From the NCBI GenBank assembly GCA_964510315.1, contig CAZEAP010000015.1, positions 18,418-82,417 on the forward strand: 64,000 nt of DNA. The letters are read 5' to 3'. Below, piece after piece: positions 15,492-28,444 of this stretch. The first letter of the stretch is position 1, and each line of letters starts with the position of its first letter. A program made the position numbers and the translations under genes. The DNA comes from CAZEAP01 sp964510315. Lineage in GTDB: Bacteria > Planctomycetota > Brocadiia > SM23-32. The notes below the pieces were generated by a model that saw only the letters and a list, made by a program, of their open reading frames with translations, searched no databases and had not been told where the DNA came from.

Positions 15492-17045
15492 TCAGTGCGC
15501 CACTTCCTGGTAGCGGGTCTCCCGGATGACGGTCACCATGATCTCGCCCGGGTATTGGAGTTCCTCCTCGATTTCGCCGGCTATCTGGTGGGACAGCCGC
15601 GCGGCGGCTTCGTCCTGCATCTTCCCGGCATCGACCAGAACGCGAACCTCCCTGCCGGCCTGTATGGCGTAGGCGGTGCGCACGCCTCCGTGCTGGGTTG
15701 CCAGGTTCTCCAATCGCTGGAGGCGCTTGATGTAGCGCTCCAGGGTCTCCCGGCGGGCACCGGGGCGACTGGCGCTGATGGTGTCGGCAGCAATGACAAG
15801 CCCTGCGAACATCGATTCGGGCTCGGCCTCCTCGTGGTGGGCAGCTATGGCGTTGACCACGATGGAGGATTCTCCCCGGCGTCGGGCTTCCTCAGCCCCC
15901 AGGGCAGCGTGAGAACCCTCGTAGTGCTGGTCCATGGCCTTGCCGATGTCGTGCAGCAGTCCGCAGCGGCGGGCCAGTTCCACGTCGAGACCGACCTCCG
16001 CCGCCAGCAGCCCGGACAGCTCGCAGACCTGAATGGAATGGGCCAGAACGTTCTGCCCGAAGCTGGTGCGGAACTTCAGCCTGCCCAGAAGGCGTTTGAG
16101 AGGGTCGGGGACGTCGGTCTGGTTCAGTTCGTAGCAGGTCTCCTCACCCGTCTGGTTGACGGTGTCTTCGACATCTTTGTTGGCCTGCTCGATGACGTCC
16201 TCGATGCGGCCGGGATGGATGCGACCGTCGGCCACAAGCCGCTCCATGGCCAGGCGGGCGGCCTCCCGCCTTACGCTGTCGAAGCAGCTCAGCACGACCA
16301 CTCCGGGAGTGTCGTCGACGATGACGTCCACGCCGCAGGCCTTCTCAAAGCAGCGGATGTTGCGTCCTTCCCGCCCGATGATGCGGCCTTTCAGGTCATC
16401 GCTGGGCAGCTCGACCGTGCTGACGGTGGCCTCACTGGTGGTCTCGGCGGCGCAGCGTTCGATGGAGTCCACAACTATACGACATGCCTGCTGCTGCGCC
16501 CTGTTTTGGGCCTGGGCGACGATGTCGTTGACCATCTCCGTGCACTCTTTTTCGACCTCTCCCCGGATGCTCTCGGTGAGCCTTTTTTTGGCATCCTCCC
16601 GGGTGAGACCGCTGATGCGGTGGAGTTCTTCGCGCTTCTGCTCTTCGAGCTTCTCCAGCTCCTCCTCCTGGCGGGCGAGGGTTTTGCGCTTTTCGGCGAC
16701 GTTCTTCTCGGCGGTCTCGAGGAATTTCTCCTTCTTCTCCAGCAGGTTCTCCTTCTCATCCAGGCTGTCCTGGCGCTTCTCGAGGCGACGCTCGGTCTGC
16801 CGACATTCGTTGCGGGTCTGGCGGACCTCCTCCTCGAACTCCTCCCTCCGCTGGATGATCTTCTGCTTGGCCTCCAGTTCCATCTCTTTCTTCATCTGGT
16901 CGGCATCGTGCCGGGCTTCCTCAAGGATGCGCTCCTTGGTCTGCTGAGCGCCCCGCTCGGTGATCTTGTCAACGCAGTAGCGGATGAGGTAGCCGGCAAG
17001 CAGCCCGCCTGTGCTCGCCAGAGCTGTAAACAGTGGGCGTATCAC
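15492..17045 (-). CDS. rny: Ribonuclease Y
   Basis: 517 aa, matching the family (about 520). Membrane-anchored endoribonuclease that begins mRNA decay. The order is: a single N-terminal membrane segment (residues about 5-22), a long coiled coil (about 30-190, Glu/Lys/Arg rich), a KH domain (LKGRIIGREGRNIRCFE), and an HD domain with RCGLLHDIGKAMD and AHHEEAEP as the metal-binding His/Asp motifs. The C-terminus ends in IRETRYQEVAH. The start is GTG at 17045, with GGGAGG upstream; extending to 17135 would add a proline-rich stretch in front of the membrane helix. Confidence 0.96.
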   Translation of the reverse strand: MIRPLFTALASTGGLLAGYLIRYCVDKITERGAQQTKERILEEARHDADQMKKEMELEAKQKIIQRREEFEEEVRQTRNECRQTERRLEKRQDSLDEKENLLEKKEKFLETAEKNVAEKRKTLARQEEELEKLEEQKREELHRISGLTREDAKKRLTESIRGEVEKECTEMVNDIVAQAQNRAQQQACRIVVDSIERCAAETTSEATVSTVELPSDDLKGRIIGREGRNIRCFEKACGVDVIVDDTPGVVVLSCFDSVRREAARLAMERLVADGRIHPGRIEDVIEQANKDVEDTVNQTGEETCYELNQTDVPDPLKRLLGRLKFRTSFGQNVLAHSIQVCELSGLLAAEVGLDVELARRCGLLHDIGKAMDQHYEGSHAALGAEEARRRGESSIVVNAIAAHHEEAEPESMFAGLVIAADTISASRPGARRETLERYIKRLQRLENLATQHGGVRTAYAIQAGREVRVLVDAGKMQDEAAARLSHQIAGEIEEELQYPGEIMVTVIRETRYQEVAH

Positions 17046-17880
17046 TTTTGGACCTCCCGCTCCCGTAGTGGGAGCCCGCAGAGGGCAGTCAGGCGGCGCC
17101 GGAACCGGCGCGAAGGGGGTATGACGGCGGGGCACGCCAGGGGCGGGAGCGGCTGCGCCTGAGGCGGCCGAGCAAGGGGCAACGTCCGTGCGTCCCAGGT
17201 CAGCTCATAGAGGTGGCTCTGGAGATGACCTGATCGGGAAACTGAGAGAATACGCCCTCAGGGGAAGGCATCGAAAGGCACCTCGGCCAGCCTCGTTGCA
17301 CGAGGCGGACGTCTCTGGCCGGAAGCCTCTCCACGTGCTCCATTCTCCGCTCTTCCAATCCGGGACTCAACGTATACTCCGGGAGCTGACACCTGAGAGC
17401 GACACCGGCAAAATTCCACTTAAGCCAGTTATCCGATGGCGAATGGCGGAATCCAATTGGGACTGCGTTGTCTATTCTCCACTGCCCGTGCACGTTGCCT
17501 TTGTCGGCGCGTTCGCGGCAGCTTCTCCAGCCCGGCTTCCCCGCTCCCTTCCGTCCGACACCTGCCGGGGTCTGCCGGAGCTGCGGCTATTATCCGCTGC
17601 TGGGGGCCTTCCGGTTTTTCAGGTTTGCTCCGGTCCGCGACGGCACCACGGTGGAAACGCGATCGAAAAGCCCTACAGCGGAAGACATTGAATTGTTTCC
17701 ACGCACTGCTGATTCAACCGGTCCGCCGCGACGTATTACACTGAGCATTATGGCGGAAGAACCCTCAGGTGTCAAGAGCTTGATCCGGCGCGAGAGGCGA
17801 GCCAACAGGCCGGCGGAACAGGAAGCCGCCAGCGCGCCAATCTGCGCAATCCGGGGATGCTCGTCGGTTTCGGCGGGGTA
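17046..17880. other. Gap between rny and the 5S rRNA, no gene seen
   Basis: 835 bases with no reading frame that has both a ribosome site and a sensible composition. The GC content is lower in 17400-17520. I find no tRNA, no known structured RNA core and no transposon ends. Confidence 0.5.
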
Positions 17881-17900
17881 CAAAAAAAGAGCCCGGCAAT
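17881..17900 (-). terminator. End of the rRNA operon
   Basis: On the minus strand the closing helix of 5S rRNA (ending GCCGGGC) is followed by TCTTTTTTTG, a normal intrinsic-terminator layout. Confidence 0.6.
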
Positions 17901-18007
17901 GACCTACTTTCTCGGCCCACGAGGGGCCAATATCATCGGCGCGGAAGGCTTAACCATCGTGTTCGGAATGGGAACGGGTGTTGCCCTTCCGCTCTGATCA
18001 CCGGGCA
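17892..18007 (-). rRNA. 5S ribosomal RNA
   Basis: On the minus strand the RNA begins GCCCGGTGATCAGAGCGG and contains ACACCCGTTCCCATTCCGAA, the conserved loop B/C region. It ends GAAAGTAGGTCATTGCCGGGC. The terminal helix pairs the two ends. It is the last gene of the rRNA operon. Ends are accurate to a few bases. Confidence 0.95.
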
Positions 18008-18221
18008 ATGGTTCTGACCGCTCAGGCGGGCGCGCCGCGGGCGACGGGGATATGGAACCCCGGTCTTCCCGCCTGCGGTGCAGGCGGGGGGTTTTCGACA
18101 AACTACGCCGGCGACGCCCCCTGATTTCCAGTCTCTGGAGGCGGTCACGAAGTAAGGAATAGGAGGGCGCCAGTGGTTTGGGCGCACGGCGGATAGTGCC
18201 GACAGTGGGCAAGTCGTAGTG

Positions 18222-21175
<2,954 letters not shown>

Positions 21176-21232
21176 GACCTGCCGTTATCGGCTCCGTCGT
21201 GGCTTACGCCACTGACGCTTCTCCTATTCGCA

Positions 21233-21243
21233 TGTCAAAGAGC
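21233..21243 (-). promoter_or_regulatory. boxA-like antitermination site before 23S
   Basis: GCTCTTTGACA on the minus strand, matching the NusB/S10 boxA core (GCTCTTTAACA) at all but one base. A second copy lies in the 16S leader. Confidence 0.6.
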
Positions 21244-21276
21244 GATTCGAATCTATCGACTTCCCCCGTGCGTATC

Positions 21277-21352
21277 TGGTGGAGATGACCGGAATCGAAC
21301 CGGCAACCTCTGGCTTGCAAAGCCAGCGCTCTCCCGGTTGAGCTACATCCCC
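21277..21352 (-). tRNA. tRNA-Ala (anticodon TGC)
   Basis: 76 bases in the 16S-23S spacer. The acceptor stem is GGGGATG with CATCTCC, which contains the G3-U70 pair that marks alanine tRNAs. The anticodon loop is TTTGCAA, the discriminator is A and CCA is encoded. Confidence 0.97.
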
Positions 21353-21396
21353 GGACCGCCCCACCTCCGCTGTGCGGTTCCGGGCGGGGCTGCACG

Positions 21397-21472
21397 TGGT
21401 GGGCCTAAGTGGACTTGAACCACTGACCTCGCCCTTATCAGGGGCGCGCTCTGCCCACTGAGCTATAGGCCC
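21397..21472 (-). tRNA. tRNA-Ile (anticodon GAT)
   Basis: 76 bases in the 16S-23S spacer, upstream of tRNA-Ala in transcription order. The acceptor stem is GGGCCTA with TAGGCCC; the loop is CTGATAA; CCA is encoded. This Ile-Ala spacer pair is the classic bacterial arrangement. Confidence 0.97.
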
Positions 21473-21628
21473 TCAAGTTGTATCGTAAGATGGAGGCGGT
21501 CGGGTGGACGCGGTCTCGCTTGCGATTGCCGAGTCCCGTCGGTTGAAGCCGGGCTGGGATTGTGTTGGTTTGTTGCTGCCCGGGGTCGAGTGATGACCCC
21601 TATAGTTGCGGGCAGGCAAGGACACTTG

Positions 21629-23246
<1,618 letters not shown>

Positions 23247-23384
23247 AGGTATGTCTGCTGTACGACGCACGCACTCGTAAGCACATGCGTACGCACCAAC
23301 CTGGCTTTGCGCCGCACTTTACGGATTCACCGTATTCAAGGACACAACGTACCGACGGACGCCGTCGTCGCGTCCGCCTCCTGT

Positions 23385-23397
23385 CTGTCAAAGAGCA
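23385..23397 (-). promoter_or_regulatory. boxA-like site in the rRNA leader
   Basis: TGCTCTTTGACAG on the minus strand, about 140 bases upstream of the 16S 5' end. It matches boxA and the copy before 23S. Confidence 0.6.
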
Positions 23398-23416
23398 ACT
23401 CTTTCCCTTCTACGCC

Positions 23417-23444
23417 ATTATACCAGCATCCCGCGCTATGTCAA
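23417..23444 (-). promoter_or_regulatory. rRNA operon promoter P2
   Basis: TTGACA, 16 bases, TATAAT: perfect hexamers, about 170 bases before 16S. Confidence 0.8.
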
Positions 23445-23581
23445 ACGAGATGCCCGACCTGGACGGAAAAACTCGGCCCCGCCGGGCGCCCTCACGCATC
23501 TCCGAGGTGCCGGAACGCTTCGCGCCCGACCACCCCCGGCCGGACGCCACAGGTGGGACTACTCCTCCAGGCCAATCAGCT

Positions 23582-23609
23582 ATTATAGCACCTCCCGCCG
23601 CCCTGTCAA
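23582..23609 (-). promoter_or_regulatory. rRNA operon promoter P1
   Basis: A second TTGACA, 16 bases, TATAAT, 165 bases upstream of P2. It gives the tandem layout common in rRNA operons. The stretch between the two promoters and 16S holds no gene. Confidence 0.8.
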
Positions 23610-23759
23610 CCCCGGAGCGGAACTTTTCCGAAATTATCCCCCCACCCTCCCCCGGTCCCGGAAAATCTCACCGAAAAAGTGAACATTTTCCCCGCCCGTG
23701 TAACCAAAGGGATGCAGCCGGGGGCAGAATGGCTGCGACGAAAAGCGGGGGGTCTCCCC

Positions 23760-23788
23760 TTGAGTCGGCACCGTATTTGCTCTAAGAC
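23760..23788 (+). promoter_or_regulatory. Probable dksA promoter
   Basis: TTGAGT, 17 bases, TAAGAC, about 30 bases before the ATG. It diverges from the rRNA promoters. Confidence 0.5.
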
Positions 23789-23820
23789 TTCGGTCGCCGT
23801 CTGCAACAAGGTGAAACACA

Positions 23821-24324
23821 ATGAGCACGAAAACAAACAACAGTAAAAACGAGAAGATCCAGCAGCAGCTCACCGAACTTGAGCAGAGGCTGCTCGGAGA
23901 GCTGGAGCAGCGGCTCGTCAACGTCGGCAACACCTCCTCGGAGAAACCGACGGAGCTGCTCGACCTGGCCTCCGACGGGGAGCTTGACTACATGTCGGCC
24001 GTCTCCGCCGAAACCGGTTCGGACACGGTCCGTGAGATCCAACAGGCTCTCAGGAAGCTCAAAGAGGGCACTTACGGCATCTGCGACGACTGCGGCGAGA
24101 AGATCAAGAAGCGCCGTCTGAGAGCCCGGCCGTTCGCCAACCTCTGCATCAGATGCAAGGAAGCGGAGGAACGACGCCGGTTCGCCGAGGAACCGCGCGC
24201 CTACGCCCGCGGCGGCACCGTACCCTCCGGGGCAGAGATGGAAGGGTCGGACTCCGAGCTGTCCGGTGAGTTCCAGAACGTCCTGCGCGAACTGGAGAAC
24301 GTAGAGCTGAGCGACATGGTTTAA
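23821..24324 (+). CDS. DksA/TraR-family zinc-finger protein
   Basis: 167 aa. It has an N-terminal coiled coil (residues about 10-85, ending DTVREIQQALRKLKEGTYG) and the family zinc finger C88-x2-C91-x17-C109-x2-C112. A 55-residue acidic tail continues past the finger, longer than in E. coli DksA (151 aa). DksA-like proteins bind the RNA polymerase secondary channel and, with ppGpp, alter rRNA and stress transcription. The usual coiled-coil tip aspartates are not clearly recognisable here, so it may be a TraR/YocK-type relative. It is divergent from the rRNA operon that such a protein would typically control. AAGGTG precedes the ATG. Confidence 0.88.
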   Translation: MSTKTNNSKNEKIQQQLTELEQRLLGELEQRLVNVGNTSSEKPTELLDLASDGELDYMSAVSAETGSDTVREIQQALRKLKEGTYGICDDCGEKIKKRRLRARPFANLCIRCKEAEERRRFAEEPRAYARGGTVPSGAEMEGSDSELSGEFQNVLRELENVELSDMV

Positions 24325-24358
24325 GAGTGGACAGCGGCCTACCGCATGTCCTCCCACA

Positions 24359-24399
24359 GGGCAGCGGACGCCTCCAGGCGTTCGCTGCCCATTTTCTTT
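24359..24399 (+). terminator. Intrinsic terminator of the dksA-like gene
   Basis: GGGCAGCG...CGCTGCCC forms a long near-perfect stem (about 13 bp) with a TCCA loop, followed by ATTTTCTTT. Confidence 0.85.
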
Positions 24400-24441
24400 G
24401 CAGCGCCGACTCCGACGCACCGCCCCCGATTGCCAACTCAG

Positions 24442-24475
24442 CAAAACAGGCCCGCCCCACGGAGGGAGCGGGCCG
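24442..24475 (-). terminator. Intrinsic terminator of tRNA-Glu
   Basis: On the minus strand GGCCCGC pairs with GCGGGCC and is followed by TGTTTTGC, just downstream of the tRNA. Confidence 0.7.
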
Positions 24476-24482
24476 CATTCAG

Positions 24483-24558
24483 TGGTGACCCCAGGGGGAG
24501 TCGAACCCCCGTTGCCGGATCGAAAGTCCGGTGTCCTAGGCCACTGGACGATGGGGCC
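24483..24558 (-). tRNA. tRNA-Glu (anticodon TTC)
   Basis: 76 bases. The acceptor stem is GGCCCCA with TGGGGTC; the loop CTTTCGA holds TTC at 24522-24524; CCA is encoded. It is flanked by its own promoter and terminator. Confidence 0.97.
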
Positions 24559-24581
24559 ATCGGCTTGGCAAGCGTCTTTCC

Positions 24582-24609
24582 ATTATAGCCCGCCTCGCGG
24601 CTCTATCAA
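24582..24609 (-). promoter_or_regulatory. Promoter of tRNA-Glu
   Basis: TTGATA, 16 bases, TATAAT. It overlaps the 3' end of the DUF1638-hydantoinase gene, which is read in the same direction. Confidence 0.75.
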
Positions 24610-27452
24610 CCGTCGGCGGAGCTTTTGGGAGGGGCGGGCTCCCCCGCGGGCCGGCCGGCCAGGCTGCCCTCTACCAGCACTTCGAGCAGTTGGGAGCTGC
24701 CATCCTTCAGCCGGCCCGTTCGCGGCCGCACCTCCACGTTGACGCGTTGCTGCGGAGTGCCGAACTCCCTGCCCCTCCGGCGGGCCTCCCCCGTCACCGC
24801 CCGGCACGCCGCTTCCACGGCCGACCCCAACCCTCCGTATTCCCCCCGGCCCTCCGGGCCGTAAAGGACGTATCCCCCGAAAGATCTGGGCCGGACTCTC
24901 GCTCGGGCCCTTGCCCGCACCCGGCTGACTGCGGCACCCACGGCGCCGGCCACCTCGGCATGGGGCGGAATGGCCGGTTCAGTGTCCAGAGGCCCACAGG
25001 CGCCCGGGAGGAAAGCCCCCGCCGGCGCCCCTACGGCCACGACCGGCCTCGCCTGCTCCCAGCGCAGCCGGAAGGGGCTCTCCCCTTCCGCAGCTTCGGG
25101 GGCACCACCACCGGCTGCCAGGTTCAGCAGGTGCTCTGCCTCTTTCGACTCGGCCATCCCGGGTTGCCCCGGGCCGGCGCCCAGTTCCCGTCGCATGATC
25201 CCCAGGCTCAGCAATCGCTCCGTCTCCCGGCGAACCACCCGCGCCGCCCCTTCGGCGCTCCTCCCGATCTGCCGCCCCAGCAGGAGCATGGCCGTTCGGG
25301 CCGCCTCGACGTCGTATCTGGTGTATTCGCCCAGCACGTGCAGGGCGTCGGTGGGGGTGGCGGCGCTGCGCCGCACCAGTCCCAGGCTCTCCAGCCGCCC
25401 CACCGGCACCAGGCTGGTGGCTCTGTAGCCGCAGGCCTTCGCCAGCGCATGCCGTCGGCGCGGACCGTCGCTCAACACCTCCAGTATCCGCCGCTGCCGC
25501 GGCCCCAGGTCCATCTCGTCCGGCGTCCGCTCCAGCACGAAGAACTCCAGCGGCTCGTCCGGGTGGGAGCGCCCGCCCCGCACAATGCGCCCTATCTCCT
25601 CGGTGATCCCAGGCTGCGTGGCGGCCAGCATGCACAGCGGCAGGACGCGTCCCGGTCCGACGGTGACCGCGCCCTCCCCGGCGGGCCGCACGACGCTGTC
25701 GCCGCCGAGGCCCTCGGTCAGCACTTCCACCGCGGCCACGCTGGTGCGCCAGCCGCCGACTTGGGCACCTTCCGGCTCGACCGACAGGACGCCATCCTTC
25801 AGTATGGCCGTGTCGGTGGTGGTGCCCCCCATGTCCACGACGAGGGCCTCGGAGCAGCCCGACAGTGCGGCGGCTCCCGCCGTGCTGGCGGCGGGACCGC
25901 TGAGTATGGTGTCGACGGGCCGATCGCGGGCCACGTCCTTACGGACGATGGAGCCGTCGCCGCGGACGACGAACAGCGGGGCCTCCACGCCGGCCTGCTC
26001 GAGGGTTCGCTCCACGGCGTCCAGCAGCTCTTCGATGAGCGGAACCAGGCGCGCGTTGAGAACGGCGGTATCGGCACGGGCGAGGAAGTTCAGCCGTCCG
26101 GTCAACTCGTGCCCGCAGACCACCGGCAGGTCAAAATGCTCCCCGAGCAAGCTCTTCACGCGGAGTTCCTGCCGGGGGTTGCGCGTAGCGCCGTAGCCGC
26201 TGACGGCGAAGGCCTGCACCCCCTCCTCGACCAGTTCACGCGCGGCCGTTAGGACTTCCCCCTCGTCCACGGCGCGCTCGACCCGCCCCTCGATGGTCAT
26301 ACGGGCGCCGAGACAGCGGAAGCGGGGACTGTTGAGGCGCCGGGCCCCTCGGGGGTGGCGGGGCATCAGCAGCAGGCCCACCGGCCTGCCCCGCCCCTCC
26401 ACAACTGCGTTGGTGGCAAGGGTCGTGGACAGGCATACGCAGTCAACCCCTTCGAGCCGGGACCGGTCCAGCTTCGCCAGTGCCGCGGCGATACCCTCGC
26501 TCAGGTTGTGGTGCGTCGTGGGGGCCTTCGCCTTGCCCAGGACGGCCTCGGTGTCGGTCCGGTAGATGGCGGCATCGGTGTAGGTGCCGCCGGCGTCGAT
26601 TCCGAGCGCGATTGCGGGGCCGCCGGCGGATGCGGACCCCTCACCGCCGATCACAAAGCTGCGCGACTCCACGGGGCTGGCCGCAGGACCCGGCGCCTCC
26701 CCGGTGGCCACGGCGCAGAGCACCCGCTGGTCGTTGGTGGGAAGAAGCACCTGTCCGGGCTCGGCCACCAGGAAGCGGCCATCCTCCCAATTCCCCTCCA
26801 CCAGGTCGCGGAGCATCCGGAGGCTGCCCTCGATTCTCTCGTACTCCCAGCCGGCCGCCTCGGCGAGGGTCCGCGTCATCCGCTCGTGCTCGGGCGTGGC
26901 CATGCCGTGGTCGATCAGGGCGGCGCGGTTGTAGTTGCGTCGCCAGCTTTCCAGGAACTCCACGATCCAGCGGGCGTTGCCTTCCCCGTAGTTTTCTCGA
27001 AACTCCTCGAAACGGGGATGAGTGGTGGGATCGAATTCCCCGGCGGCGTTCAGCCGGCTCCGTTCGGGGTGGCCTTTCTTCTCGTACCATCCAGTGGTGA
27101 AGTAGAAGGTGCCGGGATGCCGCGCGAACTGCTCCCGGTAGGCCCGGGGGCTCCCCAGGAACAGCCCGATGCAGTCGTGCACCCGGGGCACGACCAGCGG
27201 AACCCCTCGCGCGCGGAGGCCGGCGGTGCCCCGCCCGCAGAGCCCGTAGCCCAGACAGACGGCGTCGCAGCCGTCTCGGGAGGCGCGGTCGATGGCGTGC
27301 TGCGCCCGCAGACGCAGTTCCTCCGGCGCGGCATGGAGGCCGGCGTCGAGCAGACGCACCTCAACCTCGTTGGCGCTTTCCTCTGCGAGCGCCCGCAGTT
27401 CCTCCTCGAAGACACCGCAGGCGATGACCGTGATGTGTAGAGTATCCAGCAT
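24606..27452 (-). CDS. DUF1638-hydantoinase/oxoprolinase fusion protein
   Basis: 948 aa, two families in one chain. Residues 1-about 235 are DUF1638: HITVIACGVFEEEL, VCLGYGLCGRGTAGL, VPRVHDCIGLFLGSP and TFYFTTGWYE are the conserved Cys/His/Asp-rich segments of that family. From about 280 an ASKHA-fold hydantoinase A/oxoprolinase begins: GIDAGGTYTDAAIY (284-297, phosphate 1), LSTTLATNAVVEGRG, and VVDMGGTTTDTAIL (about 538-551, phosphate 2). After residue 640 a winged-helix-like segment (PRQRRILEVLSDGPRRRHAL) is inserted. DUF1638 genes often sit near corrinoid methyltransferase genes, and hydantoinase relatives include ATP-dependent corrinoid activators, so an activation role is plausible but unproven. 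The start at 27452 is family-based; the ribosome site is weak. Confidence 0.82.
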   Translation of the reverse strand: MLDTLHITVIACGVFEEELRALAEESANEVEVRLLDAGLHAAPEELRLRAQHAIDRASRDGCDAVCLGYGLCGRGTAGLRARGVPLVVPRVHDCIGLFLGSPRAYREQFARHPGTFYFTTGWYEKKGHPERSRLNAAGEFDPTTHPRFEEFRENYGEGNARWIVEFLESWRRNYNRAALIDHGMATPEHERMTRTLAEAAGWEYERIEGSLRMLRDLVEGNWEDGRFLVAEPGQVLLPTNDQRVLCAVATGEAPGPAASPVESRSFVIGGEGSASAGGPAIALGIDAGGTYTDAAIYRTDTEAVLGKAKAPTTHHNLSEGIAAALAKLDRSRLEGVDCVCLSTTLATNAVVEGRGRPVGLLLMPRHPRGARRLNSPRFRCLGARMTIEGRVERAVDEGEVLTAARELVEEGVQAFAVSGYGATRNPRQELRVKSLLGEHFDLPVVCGHELTGRLNFLARADTAVLNARLVPLIEELLDAVERTLEQAGVEAPLFVVRGDGSIVRKDVARDRPVDTILSGPAASTAGAAALSGCSEALVVDMGGTTTDTAILKDGVLSVEPEGAQVGGWRTSVAAVEVLTEGLGGDSVVRPAGEGAVTVGPGRVLPLCMLAATQPGITEEIGRIVRGGRSHPDEPLEFFVLERTPDEMDLGPRQRRILEVLSDGPRRRHALAKACGYRATSLVPVGRLESLGLVRRSAATPTDALHVLGEYTRYDVEAARTAMLLLGRQIGRSAEGAARVVRRETERLLSLGIMRRELGAGPGQPGMAESKEAEHLLNLAAGGGAPEAAEGESPFRLRWEQARPVVAVGAPAGAFLPGACGPLDTEPAIPPHAEVAGAVGAAVSRVRARARARVRPRSFGGYVLYGPEGRGEYGGLGSAVEAACRAVTGEARRRGREFGTPQQRVNVEVRPRTGRLKDGSSQLLEVLVEGSLAGRPAGEPAPPKSSADG

Positions 27453-27654
27453 GTGATCGGGCAGTGGAGATCGGTCGGGAAACAGCGCCGAAACTCCATG
27501 ATAAACGGCGGGCCCGGCCCCAACAACCGCCGGCGCGCCTGAGTCATCCCCAGTTTGCCCCACCGGAACTACCTGCGGGCTCAAGCCCTGCAAAAGAAGA
27601 GGCCGGTGCGGGAGTATGTGTTTAACGCGGAGGCCCTATGATCCGGACAGCTTC

Positions 27655-27751
27655 GCGGGGCAATCGGCCGATCGCATGGACTGAATTCCCCTCTGGCGGG
27701 GCTCCGGGCTCTGTAAGAGCCCGACATACCAGCCCGGGGCGCAGCCCCGTA
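27655..27751. repeat. Dispersed 95-base repeat, copy 1
   Basis: Begins GCGGGGCAATCGGCCG, contains the hairpin GGGCTCTGTAAGAGCCC and ends with the palindrome-rich AGCCCGGGGCGCAGCCCCG. The same element, with a few changes, lies at 51815-51907. Confidence 0.8.
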
Positions 27752-27839
27752 CGTATTTACCGTGTTGTCGGAGCGGCGCCGTCTCGTTGCGTTTGGCTGG
27801 CTGTGGCGGCCATGAGGTCAGCAACCGGCGGGCTTCCGA

Positions 27840-28160
27840 ACGCCGGCCGGCCCATTGCCCGGAACGCGGACGGCCCCAGAGGGGCCATGTAATGGAGGCC
27901 GGGGCTTCAGTACACGTTTAGCGTGCGCCAATAGCAGGCGGCGCTGGAAGCACCGCCACTGCGAGCAGGGATGCTCGCGCTACAGCCGCTCGGCATGTTG
28001 TGGCAAGCCCCGCCGGAGGCGGGCAATGCGCCGCAGGCGCACAAGGCTTCCAGGTCGCAGTCCGCCTCAGGCGGATCTTGGCCCGGCCATTCCCTGCTCG
28101 GAGGGAGCGAAGCGAGAACAGGATCCGAGCGAGGCCCCCGCGTACACCGGAGAGCAGCCA
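27840..28160. repeat. REP-like run of short GC hairpins
   Basis: A string of separate inverted repeats: GCGAGCAGGGATGCTCGC, CCCGCCGGAGGCGGG, TGCGCCGCAGGCGCA, GTCCGCCTCAGGCGGAT and GCTCGGAGGGAGCGAAGCGAG. Such hairpins are typical of intergenic repeats in several bacterial groups. The remaining gap (27453-28313) has no credible gene. Confidence 0.7.
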
Positions 28161-28313
28161 TAAAACTGGGAATGACTCAGCCGGCGCGGGGCGACAAAAG
28201 GGGAGCCATCTCGTGTACGCCACGAGCCGCCACCAAAGAAACGAAAGGGGAAGGTACGGAATATGCACCGGTAAGGTCTCTGACGGCGCAGCCAGTGCGC
28301 AAGTCGCAGAGGC

Positions 28314-28341
28314 TTGAAAAACGCCTGTCAAATGGTATAAT
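28314..28341 (+). promoter_or_regulatory. Promoter of the FapA-family gene
   Basis: TTGAAA, 16 bases, TATAAT, with a leader of about 95 bases. Confidence 0.7.
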
Positions 28342-28444
28342 TTGTTGTCTTCGAGATCGGCATGTTTCAAACGGCGGTTCCCCGAAATGAAACACTTGCG
28401 CGGGCCGGGATTTGAGGGGGTCCGGGGCCGCAGGGAATGAGCCC

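Noticed and set aside
17200..17493. 97-codon minus-strand frame in the gap upstream of rny
   Set aside because: No ribosome site, no family resemblance and composition like translated noncoding DNA.
24690..26252. 520-codon frame on the plus strand
   Set aside because: Antisense shadow of the DUF1638-hydantoinase gene; rich in Arg, Pro, Gln and His, with no domain.
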